Shown: piece by piece, positions 9,110-17,203 of the stretch | Layout: every line of letters starts with the position of its first letter | How positions within the stretch are numbered: the first letter of the stretch is position 1 | Origin: Candidatus Magnetomicrobium cryptolimnococcus | GTDB taxonomy: Bacteria; Nitrospirota; Thermodesulfovibrionia; Thermodesulfovibrionales; Magnetobacteriaceae | Length of the DNA stretch: 64,000 nucleotides | Direction: 5' to 3' | Assembly: GCA_018606805.1 (NCBI GenBank) | Contig: JAGYWI010000001.1 | Coordinates: 186,001-250,000, forward strand | Made by a program: the position numbers and the translations under genes | The notes under the pieces: generated by a model | Told to the model about the DNA's origin: nothing | Database searches by the model: none | What the model saw: the letters and a program-made list of their open reading frames with translations, nothing else

Positions 9110-10299
9110 CTTCTACCAGCCTCTTTTAATTGTACCTTTATATCATCACTATCCATCACAAGTGGAAAATATAACGAAAAGGTACTACCATTTCCCAGTT
9201 CACTAGCAACGTTTATAGCCCCATCGTGTGCCTGTACTATTTTCGTCGTTATGGCAAGACCTAAACCAGTGCCATTTTCCTTCGTACTAAAAAATGGATC
9301 AAATATCCGTTCTATATTTTCCTGCTCTATACCCTCTCCCTCATCACTTATCTGCACAACCGCATACCCTTCAAGCCGTCTTTGTGCTATTTCAATAGTG
9401 CCTGCCTCCGGCGACACCTGTATAGCATTTATCAAGACGTTCATGAAAACCTGCTTTAGTAGCGCACAATCACCAAGTATTATCAAATCATCCGACTTTA
9501 ACCGCTTAAGCTCTATGCTGCGTGAATCTATCATAGGCATAAGCATCATAACGGTTTCATTTATAACCGCCTCCAGTTCCAGTTCTTTTAGTGCCGGCTT
9601 TTGCGGCTTTGCAAAAAAGTGCATATTCGACAGTATGTTATTTAAACTACGAATCCCAGTTGAAATCCCACGCGCTAATTCACTAGCGGAGGTATTTTCT
9701 ACCTCCTTTTCAAGCATAGTTGCATACAACTCTATACTACAAAGCGGACTCCTTACCTCGTGCACTATCGTTGCGGCCATCTCCCCCATAGCTATCAACC
9801 GTTTGTTTCTCTCCTGACAAGCCTCAAGCTCTTTTATTCTAGTAATATCTTGCAGCAACAAAACCTGCCCACGAATAGCCCCGCCAGCATCCAGCACATT
9901 TGAAAGGGACGTAAACACCTGATACCTCCTGCCATTAGCACAAAGCACCGTGTCCATCCCCCTATGCTCTATTGCCACATCCAAAGACCTAAAGGGCTTA
10001 CCAAGAGCCTCCACTATATTTAACCCCAATAAGCGCTCAGCAGCCCTATTAAACATAGTAATGCGCCCAGACGTATCAAGCACTATTATAGCTTCCCGTA
10101 AACTTTCCAGTATTTCCTTTAAATAATCCTTAACCTCCTGAGATTCATATAAGGCGTTTTCAAGCTCCTTATTTTTTTTCTCAAGCTCATAGGCTAAATA
10201 CTGAACCCTTTCTTCCAATTTCGCATATATTGACTCAAGCGACCTAGAAGCTGCCATAAAATCTACAAAGGCATCATTTAAAGTACCCACATCTTCCAT
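9106..10299 (-). CDS. PAS-containing sensor histidine kinase, FlrB/FleS-like
   Basis: About 397 residues. A coiled coil (about 25-70) precedes one PAS domain (about 65-160), then the dimerisation helix with the HEVRSP H-box (histidine 180-182 depending on start) and a complete ATPase domain with N-box, DEGEGI (G1), FDPFFSTK (F) and GTGLGLA (G2). No membrane segment, so it is cytoplasmic, like FlrB/FlgS. I choose ATG 10299, preceded by GAGG six bases upstream, over the TTG at 10305. It overlaps the response regulator gene by 4 bp and probably phosphorylates its D52. Confidence 0.92.
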   Translation of the reverse strand: MEDVGTLNDAFVDFMAASRSLESIYAKLEERVQYLAYELEKKNKELENALYESQEVKDYLKEILESLREAIIVLDTSGRITMFNRAAERLLGLNIVEALGKPFRSLDVAIEHRGMDTVLCANGRRYQVFTSLSNVLDAGGAIRGQVLLLQDITRIKELEACQERNKRLIAMGEMAATIVHEVRSPLCSIELYATMLEKEVENTSASELARGISTGIRSLNNILSNMHFFAKPQKPALKELELEAVINETVMMLMPMIDSRSIELKRLKSDDLIILGDCALLKQVFMNVLINAIQVSPEAGTIEIAQRRLEGYAVVQISDEGEGIEQENIERIFDPFFSTKENGTGLGLAITTKIVQAHDGAINVASELGNGSTFSLYFPLVMDSDDIKVQLKEAGRR

Positions 10300-10309
10300 A
10301 AACAACCTC

Positions 10310-12130
10310 TCATTTATAATCTTTTAACATCTTTTCTATTTCCTGTCCCTTCACTATAGACTTTGAAAAATTCCCTATAGCACTACCCGCAGCCCCTAGT
10401 TTTTTAAGCATCTCAGCCGCTTCCTTCTCATCGGCTGTTAACTTATATATACTATAAATAGCCCATTCATCAGCGGGATTTTCTTTTAATATGAGCTTAT
10501 CATACTCAATAGCCTTTTCCTTATCACCAAGCTTAATGTATATTCCTGAAATAATTCGGTAATCCTCAACCGTCCCACCAAACTCACTAACTGCATTTTC
10601 ATATACCTGCACATCCATAGCTACATTATTTGACGCCCCAATGGTCTGTCTAATTAACTTAATATCATCCTTTTCAAGCTTAGCAAGTTCAAGCGTCTTT
10701 GCTAAAGCGCCCTGAAGCTCACCATTTTCATAAAGTATACGCGCCTGCCGCCTAAGTAGCTCATCACTTTCCCCCCTAAGCTGCCCAACAACCGAAAGAT
10801 ACTCCAAGGCATTTTTACTATCGCCCAACCCCTCATAAATCCGAGCAAGCTTATCTATAGCCTCCACCTTTGCCTCATTCGAGCCATTTTTTGAAAGCCA
10901 AAATAAAAGCTCCAAATAGGGCTTACCACTTCCCTCTAACGCCTTCACTACATTTACAACCACCCGCTCATTTGCCGCACTCAAAATATAAGGACTCGTC
11001 TTTGCCCACAAACTGACCATATCCCCCTTAACACCACTAATAGCAGCCTTATCCACCGCCTTTGTCATAAAATCTATCGCACTTTTAGCTAATTTCTCAT
11101 CCTTTACGTACTTAAGCATCGTATCTACCGCCTCAGCATACTTCCCATCATTTATATTAACCTCCGTAAGTAAAAAATCCACTTCCATCTTCGTATCATT
11201 AGAAATAGACTGTAAATACAAAAGAGCTTTAAGACTGTTTCGGGCATTTTCCAACTTGCCCGTCTTCGTATAAAGCCTCGCCATCAGCATCAAAGCCCGC
11301 AACTTATCCTTCTTAACATTAGTCTTCGAGGCAGATTCAAAATACGAAATAGCCCTTTTCGTATTGTCCTTGTCCATCTCTATTAATCCAAGGCTTATGC
11401 GCGCCCTCGAACGATATACAGGCCCCTTAACAGAGCTAAGATACCCGGCAGCCTTATAAAGGTCCCCACGCTTTCGCACATTTTCCCCGTAATAATACAA
11501 CGTCTCATCCGATGTCCTATAATAATTGTCAACATCCAAAGACACCGCCTCATCATAAACAGCAGCAGCGTCCTCCACCCTGTCAAGCATCTGCAATACA
11601 TTCGCCTTACCATACAACACATCAAGATTGCCACCACTTTTTTCATAATACTGCAAAGCCTCTTGCAACATCCCCATATTGGCTAACGACTGCGCAATAC
11701 CAAAGTTAGCCTCTTCAATATAATTCGACTGCGGAAATTCCGCCAAAAACGCCTCATACACCGGCTTTGCCTGTCTGTATACCCCAAGCTTTATATATAT
11801 ATCCCCCCTTAAAAGCATAGCCCTTTCCTTTAAACTATGACTGTCAGAATAATAATACGCTAACCTATAATGCTCAGCCGCCCGCAACGGCTTATTAGAT
11901 TTTTCCAATATCTTGGCAAATTCAAAATTACACGCCGAAAACAACGGCTTATCCTTCTTCGTTATCGCCTTATTACATACAATAAGCGTCTGCCTCGCCT
12001 CCTCCAACTGCCCCGCCTCTATCAACATCCACGCCTTCTTCAACTCAGGCGTTATCAACACATCCTTCAAATACTCACCATAAACATCTACACTCATTAA
12101 CATAACTATTAAAACAATAATTTTTCTCAT
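10310..12130 (-). CDS. Secreted or periplasmic tetratricopeptide-repeat protein
   Basis: 606 residues. A signal peptide-like start (residues 1-18, MRKIIVLIVMLMSVDVYG) is followed by many helix pairs of TPR type spanning almost the entire chain; landmarks are KLGVYRQAKPVYEAFLAEFP and KLGDKEKAIEYDKLILKENP. It resembles Tol/Pal-associated or motility-linked TPR scaffolds, but I cannot assign a named family. It is the first gene of the unit with the kinase and regulator (10-bp gap to the kinase start), so it probably works with flagellar regulation or assembly. A sigma-54-like promoter lies about 45 bp upstream. Confidence 0.75.
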   Translation of the reverse strand: MRKIIVLIVMLMSVDVYGEYLKDVLITPELKKAWMLIEAGQLEEARQTLIVCNKAITKKDKPLFSACNFEFAKILEKSNKPLRAAEHYRLAYYYSDSHSLKERAMLLRGDIYIKLGVYRQAKPVYEAFLAEFPQSNYIEEANFGIAQSLANMGMLQEALQYYEKSGGNLDVLYGKANVLQMLDRVEDAAAVYDEAVSLDVDNYYRTSDETLYYYGENVRKRGDLYKAAGYLSSVKGPVYRSRARISLGLIEMDKDNTKRAISYFESASKTNVKKDKLRALMLMARLYTKTGKLENARNSLKALLYLQSISNDTKMEVDFLLTEVNINDGKYAEAVDTMLKYVKDEKLAKSAIDFMTKAVDKAAISGVKGDMVSLWAKTSPYILSAANERVVVNVVKALEGSGKPYLELLFWLSKNGSNEAKVEAIDKLARIYEGLGDSKNALEYLSVVGQLRGESDELLRRQARILYENGELQGALAKTLELAKLEKDDIKLIRQTIGASNNVAMDVQVYENAVSEFGGTVEDYRIISGIYIKLGDKEKAIEYDKLILKENPADEWAIYSIYKLTADEKEAAEMLKKLGAAGSAIGNFSKSIVKGQEIEKMLKDYK

Positions 12131-12171
12131 TTGATTTTCACTCTTATATCAATATTTTTTGATTATAAAAA

Positions 12172-12187
12172 TGCAATTAATATACCA
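12172..12187 (-). promoter_or_regulatory. Sigma-54-like promoter before the TPR/kinase/regulator operon
   Basis: The minus strand reads TGGTAT-ATTAA-TTGCA, with GG-N10-GC and a perfect -12 element (TTGCA); only two bases of the -24 hexamer differ from TGGCAC. The predicted start is near 12160, about 30 nt upstream of the TPR gene ATG. This would make the regulatory operon itself sigma-54 dependent. Confidence 0.5.
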
Positions 12188-12346
12188 AGTATAAGTATTT
12201 GATTTTATTATATATTTTTATATAATAATGTCAATACTCTGACACCCCGGCAAGTGTATGACAGAAAAAAAGAAAAAGAAAAAAAAGAAAAAAAAAGAAA
12301 AAAAAAGAAAAAAAAGAAAAAAAAGAAAAAAAGAAAGATAGAGGAT

Positions 12347-12386
12347 GCGGGGGAAAACCATTTTAATCAAAAAAGATTACCCCCGC
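12347..12386. repeat. Dispersed palindromic element, copy c
   Basis: GCGGGGG and CCCCCGC arms enclose AAAACCATTTT...AAAAAAGATTA, the same G5A4-loop-C5 layout as the other copies. It lies at the end of the homopurine tract. Confidence 0.6.
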
Positions 12387-12483
12387 ACCCCTTTTCCAAA
12401 AACTTTTATACCTCAGGCTAGTACCTACACTTGTGTACCTTTATGGTATAATAAAGAATAAAAAATACGTCTAAGGATTGCTT

Positions 12484-12675
12484 ATGGTTCAAACATTTCA
12501 TGCGACTGTAACACAGAAAGAAAACATATATATTGCTCAGTGTCTTGAAGTAGATATTTTTGGTGAAGGGGCAACTAAAGAAGATGCATTGATGGATTTA
12601 CGTGAGACATTATTTACATATTTTGAGGAACTAAGGCCTTTTATAAAGATTTATTTACAAACAATAGAGACTTAA
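12484..12675 (+). CDS. Orphan HicB-like antitoxin/RNase-H-fold protein
   Basis: 63 residues from ATG 12484, which has an AAGGA sequence 7 bases upstream; the TTG six bases earlier is less likely. The IYIAQCLEVDIFGEGATKEDAL segment follows the HicB pattern (aromatic, A-x-C-L-E/D, G-x-G-x-T-x-E-E-A). HicB normally pairs with the small RNA-cleaving toxin HicA. No HicA-like frame is seen on either side, and no DNA-binding domain follows the HicB fold. An extended -10 promoter ends at 12452. Family call is good; a toxin-antitoxin role is unproven. Confidence 0.65.
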   Translation: MVQTFHATVTQKENIYIAQCLEVDIFGEGATKEDALMDLRETLFTYFEELRPFIKIYLQTIET

Positions 12676-12856
12676 GAGTTGATAGAGTGAACACACAGGT
12701 TCGCTCCTACAAATAGGTCAACCTTAGCCTTCGGTGATAGTTAGACGTGTAGTCTCAACCATTTTGCGGTGCTTTTCTGGTGCGTTTCGCACCAGTAGAT
12801 AAAAGAGTCAGAGGGGGTCTTCAGGGGGAGGGCTTCTTTCTCCCCCTGATAGCACC

Positions 12857-12944
12857 AAAGCGTCTATGTGGAAATGGCGTGGCCGTATAAGAAAGCCGTC
12901 TTTTTGGCTTTCTTTAGGCCGCGCGCTTTTCTCATAGACGCTTT
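12857..12944. ncRNA. 88-nt three-tiered hairpin, candidate structured RNA or cruciform
   Basis: Three nested pairings can be traced: a perfect 12-bp outer stem (AAAGCGTCTATG with CATAGACGCTTT), an 8-bp middle stem with one wobble (GCGTGGCC with GGCCGCGC) and a perfect 9-bp inner stem (AAGAAAGCC with GGCTTTCTT). It matches no RNA family I recognise. It could be a small RNA, a mobile palindromic element or a REP-like unit; strand is undetermined because the palindrome reads alike on both. Confidence 0.4.
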
Positions 12945-13034
12945 AGTTGTTATGCAAGCACAGAGGCAAGTATAACCACCCTATAAGCACGTAATGGGTC
13001 AAGGGGTCATTGACCCCTTGCAGGTAGAGGGTCT

Positions 13035-13063
13035 AAGGGGGAAGGACAGCGTCCTTCCCCCTT
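13035..13063. terminator. Perfect 13-bp hairpin, terminator-like
   Basis: AAGGGGGAAGGAC pairs perfectly with GTCCTTCCCCCTT around a 3-base loop (AGC). It is followed on the plus strand by TTCTTTT and a T-rich repeat. It lies beyond the end of the minus-strand enhancer-binding protein gene and could act as terminator for either strand. Confidence 0.5.
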
Positions 13064-13146
13064 TTCTTTTATCTTTGTTTTTTATCTTTGTTTTTTATCT
13101 TTGTTTTTTATCTTCGTTTTTTTATCTTTGTTCTTTTATCTTTTTA
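13064..13146. repeat. Tandem T-rich repeat, unit about 14 bp (ATCTTTGTTTTTTA)
   Basis: About five to six imperfect copies of TTTTATCTTTGTTT in a row, ending at the stop of the enhancer-binding protein gene. No spacer/repeat alternation, so it is not a CRISPR array. Slippage-prone simple-sequence DNA. Confidence 0.75.
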
Positions 13147-13148
13147 TA

Positions 13149-14315
13149 TCAATAATTAGTAATACTATAGTCTTTTATTTTAGTAAGCAGGGTTTTATAG
13201 TCAATTTCGAGTTGTATAGCTGCTTTGGATTTATTACCACCATTTAATTTAAGAGCTCGGCGTATTGCCTTACTTTCAACTTCTCTTAGAGCCTTTGCTG
13301 TTACATTTTTAAGGGGTAACACTTGTGGTTCTTCATCGCCTTTCTTTTTGGATGTAAGAATATTTTCAAAGTCTTTTCTAGAAATTTCATTTGTATCGCA
13401 TTCAAGAACGGCTCTGCGCACCACATTTTTCAGTTGTCGTATATTACCGGGCCATTCGTAGTTAAGGAGAAAGTCTGTTGCGCTGTCGGCAAAGTATTTT
13501 TCACGAAGTCCCAACTCCGAGCAGGCGTCGTTTAGGAAATCATCGGCAAGCGAGGTAATGTCTTCTTTTCTTTCTCTAAGTGGTGGCAGCTCTATGACAA
13601 ATTCACTTAGCCTATAATATAGGTCTTCGCGTAGTTTGCCGCTATCTGCTTCTGCCTGAAGGTCTTTATTTGTAGCGCACAGTATACGTAGGTCCACTGT
13701 TACAGACCTTGAACTGCCTATTGCGTAAAATCGTTTTTCTTCTATAACGGTTAACAGCTTAATTTGAACATTATTAGTCAGGTTTTGCAGTTCATCAATA
13801 AAAACAGTGCCTTTGTTTGCATTTCTGAAAACACCTTTTCTTTTATTATCTGCCCCTGTAAAAGCGCCTTTCTCGTGTCCGAATATTACGCTTTCCATGA
13901 GTGTTTCAGGTATAGCTGAGAGGTCTATATGTACAAAAGGCTCTTTGCACCGAGGGCTTAGTTCGTGTATAGCGTGAGCTATTAATGTTTTACCTGTGCC
14001 GGTTTCTCCTTCAATAATGACAGAAAAATCACTCATTGACACTTTCCGGATTTTATTAATAACTCGTTTCATTGATTGGCTTTCAGAAATCAGCTTTTTG
14101 TAGTAGCTTGTGTATATAGGAGTCTTTTCGTCAACTTTACCGTATTGCCCGCTTTCTATAATTGAGGGATAGTACGTTACCGAATCAATGTCTTCACCAC
14201 CACCACCTTTTCTCTTGCGTCTACGTCTGCCGGTACTTAATAGCGGTTGGTTTAAAAACTTCAATAACTTGTAATGCTCCAGTGTTATTTTTATTGATTT
14301 TTTCCTTCTTCCCAT
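13149..14315 (-). CDS. Sigma-54 enhancer-binding protein without receiver domain
   Basis: From ATG 14315 the protein has 388 residues; upstream in-frame starts at 14387 and 14429 would add up to 38. An N-terminal part of about 80 residues contains a very basic run (RRRRKRKGGGGED) and no receiver, GAF or PAS fold that I can see. The AAA+ domain is complete: Walker A GETGTGKT, GAFTGA, FIDEL, LREDLYYRLS. A Fis-type helix-turn-helix ends the chain (GGNKSKAAIQLEIDYKTLLTKI). It should activate sigma-54 RNA polymerase, possibly constitutively or by expression level. Candidate targets are the sigma-54-like promoters at 12187 and 55109; this is inference. Confidence 0.85.
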   Translation of the reverse strand: MGRRKKSIKITLEHYKLLKFLNQPLLSTGRRRRKRKGGGGEDIDSVTYYPSIIESGQYGKVDEKTPIYTSYYKKLISESQSMKRVINKIRKVSMSDFSVIIEGETGTGKTLIAHAIHELSPRCKEPFVHIDLSAIPETLMESVIFGHEKGAFTGADNKRKGVFRNANKGTVFIDELQNLTNNVQIKLLTVIEEKRFYAIGSSRSVTVDLRILCATNKDLQAEADSGKLREDLYYRLSEFVIELPPLRERKEDITSLADDFLNDACSELGLREKYFADSATDFLLNYEWPGNIRQLKNVVRRAVLECDTNEISRKDFENILTSKKKGDEEPQVLPLKNVTAKALREVESKAIRRALKLNGGNKSKAAIQLEIDYKTLLTKIKDYSITNY

Positions 14316-14619
14316 AATCCTACTTTTCTCTCCATTGCGTTTATTAAATTTTTTTAATAATAGATACCTTACTTTTCGTTGATTCATTATAACACAAAGA
14401 AGAAAAGATTTTTCACTTATTTTCAACAAGTACCCACTTAAAGTTTTCCACTTATAATTGTAGAGTATTTTGTAAATCTAAAGCTACTCTACATAATAAT
14501 ATCGAATTAACTCTTTTAATGTGAGCACTAATTGGTCAAAGGAAAAAGCAATCACTCCCAAAAAGTTTTAATACTCCTTGGGAGTATCAATTCATCATCA
14601 TAGGCTTAAACAAAGGGTT

Positions 14620-14814
14620 CTATGTATAATACGGCGATGATATTTCAGAAATAGACTGGCGTATTTCTTTCAAAGAATTTTCGAATTTTCCACCCATTGG
14701 CAAATCTATCTTACCATGTTTCCTTAAAGCCAAAATCAAACAGTCTATATATTCATCTTCGGTTATTCCCATTTCGTGCCTTTCAGTCGGTTCAATCACT
14801 TCACTTTGCTTCAT
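14620..14814 (-). CDS. Small hypothetical protein, 64 residues
   Basis: No family recognised. The chain is acidic/charged and soluble with a predicted helix (EDEYIDCLILALRKHG) and no membrane segment. A good ribosome binding site (AAAGGAG, 8-9 bases before ATG 14814) argues that it is translated. It stands alone between the enhancer-binding protein gene and the divergent glycosidase gene. Confidence 0.5.
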   Translation of the reverse strand: MKQSEVIEPTERHEMGITEDEYIDCLILALRKHGKIDLPMGGKFENSLKEIRQSISEISSPYYT

Positions 14815-14896
14815 TTTGATTCTCCTTTACATAGTTTATTACAGGGCATATAACCCGTTTTTGCTATCACTAAACTATCCATTTCATATCAAAAAA

Positions 14897-14920
14897 TATG
14901 CCATTATGCCATTATGCCAT
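14897..14920. repeat. Three tandem copies of TATGCCAT
   Basis: Perfect 8-bp unit repeated three times in the divergent intergenic region between the small hypothetical gene and the glycosidase gene. Could be slippage-prone or a multi-site operator; no other clue. Confidence 0.8.
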
Positions 14921-15031
14921 AGTCGCTATGATTTTGGAATATTGTACTGCCATAAGTGTATCATCAACAGGAAATATTTTCACTGAAAGGAAAAACTTGC
15001 CTATTTTGATACTACTTTGTTAAACTCCACC

Positions 15032-16546
15032 ATGAATATAGTTACGCATAAAAATATAAAACTATCTCGTATTCTTTGGCAGAAACTTTACCAACTTATT
15101 ATAGTACGCCTTGAAGGCAAACTCATTAATACCCAGAAATACCGCGATGATATTCTTGCATTAGTTGAAGATGGTATAGGTGGCGTAATTGTCTTTGGGG
15201 CTCAGATAACACCGCTGAAGGAGTTTATTAAAGAAATTCAAGCAGCAGCAGAAATACCGTTAATTGTAGCCTCTGATATAGAACGCGGAGTGGGTCAACA
15301 AGTGCAAGGGGCTAATCATTTTCCGGGGCAAATGGCGCTTTGTGCTGCTCTTAGTAGCGGCAGCAATGAGGACATCGCATTATTGCACGACACTATTGAT
15401 GCCATTATTTGCGAGGCTATTGATATAGGCATAAATATGCCGTTAATTCCTGTTATGGATGTAAACCTTAACCCGTCGAATCCGATAATTTGTACAAGGG
15501 CATTTTCCGACGATCCAGCTGTGGTTTCGTGGTATGGATGCCAAATTATAGAAAGAATCGAAAAGGCATTTCTAATAAGTACAGCTAAACACTTTCCGGG
15601 GCACGGGGATACAGCAGTGGATTCTCATATAACGTTGCCAATCATTAATAAATCTATTAAACAACTTGAAGGCGTTGAACTTGTACCGTTTAAAGCTGCC
15701 ATCAAACAGGGGGTTAGCGCTATCATGGCGGGACATCTGAGTATACCTGATATTGATGATATGCCAGCTAGTATTTCAAAAAATGCACTTACGGGGCTTT
15801 TACGTCAAGGGCTTGGATTTGAAGGGCTTATCATTACAGATGCCCTTAATATGGATGCGTTAAATGGAATTGGTGGGCTACCAGTACGATGTTTAAACGC
15901 TGGTGCTGATATTATACTTCATCCGTTAGATGCACATAAAACAGTTAAAGAACTCTTTGGGGCTATTAATAATGGCGTGTTAACAGAAGATGTAGTGGAT
16001 AGGGCACTTTTTAGGATTTTAAAAGTAAAAGAAAAATTCAAATACATACAACCAAAACCACTTGATATACAAAGGCATGCTACGCTATCAAACTATATTA
16101 GTGGACGTTCAATTACCCTTGTAAATGGGCACCACACCGGATTTCTTACAAAAAACGCCAACCTTATTCTTGTCGGTGAGGGTGAGCACTATGAAAAAAC
16201 GCTCCTTAGAGGTTATTTTAACAAAATTTATACGATAGCTGATATATTAGACCAACAGCCGTTACCTAATGAAGTAATAGTTTGTGCTGTGTTTACAAGC
16301 GTGAGCGCTTGGAAGGGTTCGTCCGGCCTTTCAGATGAGCATATAAAGATAATTAAAAGCTTACTGCAAAACTCAAAGAGTTCAATGGTTATATCCTTTG
16401 GCAGTCCTTATATATTAAACAGTTTTAAAGAAGCTGATTCGCTGGTTGCAGCCTACGAACCATCACAAGGCGCACAGATAGCTGTTATTGAATGTTTAAA
16501 AGGCAATATCACCCCACAAGGAACACTACCGATAAGGCTATCATAG
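15032..16546 (+). CDS. nagZ: Glycoside hydrolase family 3 beta-N-acetylhexosaminidase, NagZ-like
   Basis: About 504 residues. NagZ removes N-acetylglucosamine from peptidoglycan fragments during cell-wall recycling. The GH3 N-terminal barrel carries the NagZ signature KHFPGHGDTAVDSH (the His of the acid/base dyad on its loop) and the nucleophile Asp region LIITDALNMDAL. A C-terminal GH3-C domain of about 170 residues follows, longer than single-domain proteobacterial NagZ and like Gram-positive or deep-branching homologues. No signal peptide, so cytoplasmic. ATG 15032 is chosen over TTG 15017; neither has a strong ribosome binding site. Confidence 0.85.
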   Translation: MNIVTHKNIKLSRILWQKLYQLIIVRLEGKLINTQKYRDDILALVEDGIGGVIVFGAQITPLKEFIKEIQAAAEIPLIVASDIERGVGQQVQGANHFPGQMALCAALSSGSNEDIALLHDTIDAIICEAIDIGINMPLIPVMDVNLNPSNPIICTRAFSDDPAVVSWYGCQIIERIEKAFLISTAKHFPGHGDTAVDSHITLPIINKSIKQLEGVELVPFKAAIKQGVSAIMAGHLSIPDIDDMPASISKNALTGLLRQGLGFEGLIITDALNMDALNGIGGLPVRCLNAGADIILHPLDAHKTVKELFGAINNGVLTEDVVDRALFRILKVKEKFKYIQPKPLDIQRHATLSNYISGRSITLVNGHHTGFLTKNANLILVGEGEHYEKTLLRGYFNKIYTIADILDQQPLPNEVIVCAVFTSVSAWKGSSGLSDEHIKIIKSLLQNSKSSMVISFGSPYILNSFKEADSLVAAYEPSQGAQIAVIECLKGNITPQGTLPIRLS

Positions 16547-16571
16547 CAGTTTGCAAAGGAAAGAAATGTAC

Positions 16572-16602
16572 GGGGGAAAACCTTTTAAATAAGATTCCCC
16601 CC
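16572..16602. repeat. Dispersed palindromic element, copy e
   Basis: GGGGGAA and TTCCCCCC arms enclose AACCTTTTAAATAAGA. It lies 25 bases after the glycosidase stop and may also terminate transcription. Confidence 0.55.
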
Positions 16603-16701
16603 AAACAAAATTATAGTTCATACGGAGGATTTTGGCTTACAAAAATAGCAGATAGAACTTTGAGCTTCTTTTCGTTAAGCATGATGGTTGTTTAATTTCA
16701 C

Positions 16702-16730
16702 TTGACAACCAAGTTTTTTTAATATAAAAT
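16702..16730 (+). promoter_or_regulatory. Sigma-70 promoter of tRNA-Leu(CAA)
   Basis: TTGACA (16702-16707), a 17-base spacer and TAAAAT (16725-16730) place a start near 16737, 13 bases before the tRNA. Consensus -35 with near-consensus -10. Confidence 0.75.
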
Positions 16731-16749
16731 GATTGCTCTATAAAGTAAA

Positions 16750-16837
16750 GCCGGTGTGGTGGAATTGGCAGACGCGATGGACTCAAAATCCATTGGGCTT
16801 CACGCCCGTGGGGGTTCGACTCCCCCCACCGGCACCA
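16750..16837 (+). tRNA. tRNA-Leu (anticodon CAA)
   Basis: A full cloverleaf can be drawn. The acceptor stem is GCCGGTG with CACCGGC, discriminator A and an encoded CCA end. The D arm contains GGAATTGGCAGAC. The anticodon stem ATGGA/TCCAT encloses loop CTCAAAA (anticodon CAA). There is a long class II variable arm, and a T arm with GGTTCGAC. It reads UUG codons. Confidence 0.97.
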
Positions 16838-16970
16838 ACCAAGATGCTATAGGTGTGTTATTTAGAAGAGGACTACTTATTAGATCAAACTGACATTATT
16901 TGGAACTCGTTAGCAGTCTTTAAAATATGTTTGTAATGAGGCATCCCTCTATAACTTTTATACCACTACC

Positions 16971-17201
16971 TTACATATAATCATAAAGCGTATCTGGGCA
17001 AAAATCCGCCCCTGTAGGCCACACTACTGTACCTAATTGTATATCTACTTTGAAATCTCTAAATTTTTCTATATCTCGTAATGGTTCAAAGACATCGCCA
17101 AACAGATACTTTTCAAAATTAATACTTTTTCTTTTACCATCCTCAAATTCTATTTCTAGAATATAACCTGTAATATATTGGACATTTTTTACTTTGTGCA
17201 T
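16971..17201 (-). CDS. DUF2442-type small protein
   Basis: 76 residues from ATG 17201 (a TTG start at 17225 would overlap the upstream gene). The pattern of a short beta-rich N-terminus (VQYITGYILEIEFEDGKRK) followed by LFEPLRD-like and VVWPTGADFCPDTLY motifs is that of DUF2442 proteins. These often follow DUF4160 genes, as here, with a 2-bp gap. The biochemical role of the pair is not established; a toxin-antitoxin-like module has been a common guess. Confidence 0.7.
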   Translation of the reverse strand: MHKVKNVQYITGYILEIEFEDGKRKSINFEKYLFGDVFEPLRDIEKFRDFKVDIQLGTVVWPTGADFCPDTLYDYM

Positions 17202-17203
17202 AA

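Larger units (their letters stand above)
12131..12483. other. Intergenic region with an 80-base homopurine tract and a palindromic element
   Basis: No gene seen between the TPR protein start and the HicB-like gene. Contents: the sigma-54-like site (12172-12187), a tract of about 80 bases made only of A and G in (G)A5-9 units (about 12264-12345), a hairpin of the dispersed family, and an extended -10 promoter (TGGTATAAT, ending 12452) for the downstream small gene. Confidence 0.7.
12676..13148. other. Palindrome-rich intergenic region without genes
   Basis: 473 bases with no credible reading frame. It holds five strong inverted repeats (12777-12795, 12821-12849, 12857-12944, 13000-13020, 13035-13063) followed by a T-rich tandem repeat (about 13064-13146). 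The density of stems is far above anything else in the window. Confidence 0.75.

Noticed and set aside
9074-9817. 247-codon open frame on the plus strand opposite the kinase gene
   Set aside because: Antisense shadow of a well-supported histidine kinase; no ribosome binding site and no recognisable domain.
13064-13146. Tandem repeat that might look like a CRISPR array
   Set aside because: Units are contiguous and T-rich with no unique spacers, and no cas genes are present.
12676-13148. Insertion sequence suggested by the inverted repeats
   Set aside because: No transposase frame is present and the palindromes are separate hairpins, not terminal repeats of one element.
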